Part shown: positions 61,696-64,000 of the stretch, in pieces
Layout: every line of letters starts with the position of its first letter
Numbering within the stretch: the stretch's first letter is position 1
Assembly: GCF_001976145.1 (NCBI RefSeq)
Contig: NZ_MOXD01000001.1
Span: 310,001 to 374,000 of the forward strand
DNA: 64,000 nt
Origin: Serratia oryzae
Lineage (GTDB): Bacteria > Pseudomonadota > Gammaproteobacteria > Enterobacterales > Enterobacteriaceae
Reading direction: 5' to 3'
Program-made: the position numbers and the translations under genes
Notes under the pieces: generated by a model
Databases searched by the model: none
Told to the model about the DNA's origin: nothing
What the model saw: the letters and a program-made list of their open reading frames with translations, nothing else

Positions 61696-62877
61696 ATGTT
61701 TGATTTTTCCACCCCGGTCGATCGTCACGGTACCTGGTGTACCCAGTGGGATTACATTGCTGACCGGTTCGGTTCGGCCGACCTGCTGCCTTTCACCATT
61801 TCTGATATGGATTTCGCTACTGCCCCCTGCATTCTCGATGCCCTGCAACAGCGCTTGCAGCACGGCGTGCTGGGCTACAGCCGTTGGCAGCACGAGGATT
61901 TTCTCGGTGCGCTGCGGCACTGGTATCTGCAACGTTTTAATGCCCCTATCGATACCTCAATGGCGGTTTATGGCCCTTCGGTGATTTACATGGTGGCGCA
62001 GTTGATTCGCCTCTGGTCAGCACCGGGCGAGTTCGTCGTTACCCACACCCCGGCCTACGATGCGTTTTATAAAGTGATCCTCGGCAATCAGCGCCAGGTG
62101 TTGCCATGCCCGCTGCAGAAAGTCGATAACGACTGGCTGTGTGATATGGCACATCTGGAAGCCTTGCTGGCCCGCCCGCAGACCAAGATCCTGTTGCTAT
62201 GCAGCCCGCAGAACCCAACGGGCAAAGTGTGGAGCCAGCAGGAGCTGGAGCAGATGGCTGAACTGTGCGAACGCCACGATGTGAAGGTGATCAGCGACGA
62301 AATCCATATGGACATGACCTGGGGCGCGCAGCGCCACACGCCATGGAGCCAGGTGGCCAGGTCACCATGGGCATTGCTGACCTCCGGTTCCAAGACGTTC
62401 AACATTCCGGCGCTGACCGGCGCTTACGGCTTTATCAGCGACGATAGCTCGCGTGAAAGCTACACCTTGGCGTTGAAAAACCGCGATGGGCTCTCTTCTC
62501 CGGCGGTGTTAGCCGTCGCGGCCCACATCGCAGCCTATCGCCATGGCGAACCTTGGCTGGATGCGTTGCGCGGTTATCTGCAAGATAACCTCACCTACGT
62601 TGCCGAGCGGCTCAATCAGGCCTTCCCGCAGTTAAACTGGCAACCACCGCAGGCCACCTATCTGGCGTGGATCGATCTGCGCCCGCTGGGTATTGACGAT
62701 CGCCAGTTGCAGCAGGTGCTGATCGAGCGCGAAAAAGTTGCCATCATGCCGGGCTTTACCTACGGTGAAGAAGGCCGCGGTTTCCTGCGCTTGAACGTCG
62801 GTTGCCCACGCAGCAAGGTAGAGGCTGGGATGGATAAGCTGATTGCCGGGCTGAAATTTGTGTTGGAAAATCAGTAA
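61696..62877 (+). CDS. malY: MalY cystathionine beta-lyase and mal regulator
   Basis: MalY is a PLP-dependent beta-C-S lyase; in E. coli it also binds and inhibits the MalT activator. The 393-residue protein (E. coli 390) shows PQNPTGKVWSQQEL, ISDEIHMDMTW and the PLP lysine in SGSKTFNIPAL. GGAG precedes ATG 61696. It is the last gene of the malXY operon and is followed by an extended hairpin. Confidence 0.93.
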   Translation: MFDFSTPVDRHGTWCTQWDYIADRFGSADLLPFTISDMDFATAPCILDALQQRLQHGVLGYSRWQHEDFLGALRHWYLQRFNAPIDTSMAVYGPSVIYMVAQLIRLWSAPGEFVVTHTPAYDAFYKVILGNQRQVLPCPLQKVDNDWLCDMAHLEALLARPQTKILLLCSPQNPTGKVWSQQELEQMAELCERHDVKVISDEIHMDMTWGAQRHTPWSQVARSPWALLTSGSKTFNIPALTGAYGFISDDSSRESYTLALKNRDGLSSPAVLAVAAHIAAYRHGEPWLDALRGYLQDNLTYVAERLNQAFPQLNWQPPQATYLAWIDLRPLGIDDRQLQQVLIEREKVAIMPGFTYGEEGRGFLRLNVGCPRSKVEAGMDKLIAGLKFVLENQ

Positions 62878-62889
62878 ATAAAAATCGCA

Positions 62890-62935
62890 GGCCTTGAGCT
62901 TAATGCTGGTTAGCCTTAGCTGACCAGCATTAGGC
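62890..62935 (+). terminator. Terminator of malXY
   Basis: TAATGCTGGT (62901-62910) pairs with ACCAGCATTA (62923-62932), and the outer AGGCC/GGCCT bases extend the stem. A T-rich tail follows shortly after. Confidence 0.72.
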
Positions 62936-62968
62936 CTTGCTCCTGCTTTTTGTTACCCTTCGAATAAG

Positions 62969-62984
62969 TGTGATTTAAATCACT
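62969..62984. promoter_or_regulatory. CRP site upstream of add
   Basis: TGTGATTTAAATCACT matches the CRP consensus TGTGA-N6-TCACA at nine of ten specified bases. It lies 166 bases before add and 92 bases after malY, so it probably controls add. Confidence 0.65.
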
Positions 62985-63047
62985 TTTTTATGCAACTTGA
63001 TGGTGATTTTCACTCATTTGTTCTTATACTGATACGCACTTTCTCGC

Positions 63048-63128
63048 TATACCCAAAATAATTCGAGTTGCCTGCAGGTGACAAAACACCTAGCAAACAC
63101 CCCAGCAACTTAAAGCATGGCGGGTATA
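63048..63128. repeat. Dispersed palindromic repeat, 81-bp copy
   Basis: The element starts TATACCC and ends GGGTATA. Its first 24 bases are the exact inverted match of 8168-8191, and its reverse complement continues with GTTGCTGGGGTGTTTG, close to GTTGCTTGGGTGTTTG in the longer copy. It lies between the CRP site and the add start and is a short version of the element at 7997. Confidence 0.8.
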
Positions 63129-63149
63129 ACAACATAACGAGTGCCTAAC

Positions 63150-64000
63150 ATGATTGATCCCAACTTGCCGCTTACCGACATTCACCGCCACCTTGATGGC
63201 AACATTCGTGCTCAAACCATTCTCGATCTCGGCCGCCAGTTTAATCTCACCCTACCCGCCGATGAGTTGGCAGCGTTGCGCCCGCATGTGCAAATCACCC
63301 ATACCGAACCCGATCTGATAAGCTTTTTGCAAAAACTGGATTGGGGCGTAGCCGTGCTGGGCGATCTGGATGCCTGCCGCCGTGTGGCCTATGAAAACGT
63401 GGAGGATGCGGCGAATGCCGGCTTGCACTACGCAGAGTTGCGATTCTCGCCCTATTACATGGCACGAAAACACCGCCTGCCCGTGGCTGGCGTTGTGGAA
63501 GCGGTGATCGACGGTGTCCGCTCCGGCTGCCGCGATCGCAGCATTGATGTACGCCTGATCGGTATCCTGAGCCGCACCTTTGGCGCGGACGTTTGTCAGC
63601 AAGAGTTAGAGGGACTACTGGCACACCGTGACGGTGTCACGGCGCTGGATCTGGCTGGCGATGAGTTAAGCTTCCCTGGCAGCCTGTTCCTCAACCATTT
63701 CAAGCGCGCCCGCGACGCTGGCCTGCGTATTACCATCCATGCGGGCGAAGCCGCCGGGCCGGAAAGCATCTGGCAGGCGATCCGTGAATTGGGGGCGGAA
63801 CGCATCGGCCACGGCGTTAAAGCGGTGCAGGATCCGGCGCTGATGGACTTCCTGGCCGAGCATGCTATTGGCATCGAGTCCTGCCTGACCTCGAATATCC
63901 AGACCAGCACGGTGCCTTCACTAGCTCAACATCCCCTGGCGATCTTCCTGCGCCACGGCATATTAGCCTCCATCAACACCGACGATCCGGCGGTTCAGGG
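63150..64000 (+). CDS. add: Adenosine deaminase Add (3' end beyond window)
   Basis: Add converts adenosine and deoxyadenosine to inosine or deoxyinosine in purine salvage. The frame is open from ATG 63150 to the end of the window (283 codons of about 333). Metal and catalytic motifs are visible: HRHLDGN (His12 and His14), the HAGEA motif with the catalytic Glu, [13 protein letters not shown], and NTDDPAV near the cut end. As in E. coli it follows malY. Confidence 0.93.
   Translation, partial: MIDPNLPLTDIHRHLDGNIRAQTILDLGRQFNLTLPADELAALRPHVQITHTEPDLISFLQKLDWGVAVLGDLDACRRVAYENVEDAANAGLHYAELRFSPYYMARKHRLPVAGVVEAVIDGVRSGCRDRSIDVRLIGILSRTFGADVCQQELEGLLAHRDGVTALDLAGDELSFPGSLFLNHFKRARDAGLRITIHAGEAAGPESIWQAIRELGAERIGHGVKAVQDPALMDFLAEHAIGIESCLTSNIQTSTVPSLAQHPLAIFLRHGILASINTDDPAVQ

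Overview
The window reads as the replication-terminus region of an Enterobacterales chromosome, most likely Serratia or a close relative (inference). The evidence is a perfect 28-bp dif site, a tus gene with a Ter site in front of it, the Serratia-type iron transporter sfuABC, and a series of E. coli terminus genes in E. coli order: dif, mgtS, a dcp remnant, ydfG, ynfA, ynfB, ynfD, clcB, bioD2, mlc, ynfL, ynfM, tus, fumC, manA, ydgA, malI, malX, malY, add. By my recollection of the E. coli map the same markers span roughly twice the length there, so this is a compact version with its own insertions.

Layout. 1-3.4 kb: an AT-rich autotransporter adhesin, then dif. 3.4-9.5 kb: an MscS-type channel, a CDF cation transporter, a small membrane protein, the 30-residue MgtS peptide, and a short MgtE magnesium channel behind an M-box magnesium riboswitch. 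9.7-16.5 kb: a small orphan ORF, a Fur-type site with sfuABC, an exported peptidase-like hydrolase and a DMT permease. 16.5-25 kb: an ArsR/SRPBCC pair, nudI, two MFS exporters, a GNAT, ydfG, ynfA, ynfB and ynfD, with remnants of dcp, an aldo/keto reductase and possibly a KUP-type gene. 25-34 kb: tri-haem cytochrome c peroxidase with an FNR-like site, clcB, bioD2, mlc, ynfL/ynfM, and Ter/tus. 34-44.7 kb: a VOC protein, a WYL regulator, a 1037-residue secreted RTX esterase with a very regular 61-63-residue super-repeat, a LysR/peroxiredoxin pair, fumC, manA and ydgA. 44.7-48.8 kb: an LLM oxidoreductase, GST and MFS operon with a divergent LysR. 49.2-58.7 kb: an eight-gene operon. 58.8-64 kb: malI, malX, malY and the start of add.

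The most interesting part is the operon at 49234-58695. It encodes two amine N-monooxygenases, a diaminobutyrate-type aminotransferase, a stand-alone cupin, a methionyl-tRNA-synthetase-like protein with a degenerate KMSKS loop, a DAO-family FAD oxidase, a cytosolic protein resembling a LivJ-type binding protein, and a PLP decarboxylase. A lysine N-hydroxylase, cupin, MetRS-like protein and FAD oxidase together are the hydrazine (N-N bond) forming set known from s56-p1 and triacsin biosynthesis in actinomycetes, where the cupin and MetRS domains are fused. I infer that the operon makes a hydrazine-containing small metabolite, possibly built on 2,4-diaminobutyrate or 1,3-diaminopropane. No NRPS, PKS, NIS siderophore synthetase or acyltransferase is present in the window.

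Genes were called from reading frames, ribosome-binding sites and remembered family motifs. No database search was possible, so assignments to named E. coli genes rest on recalled sequence similarity and gene order.
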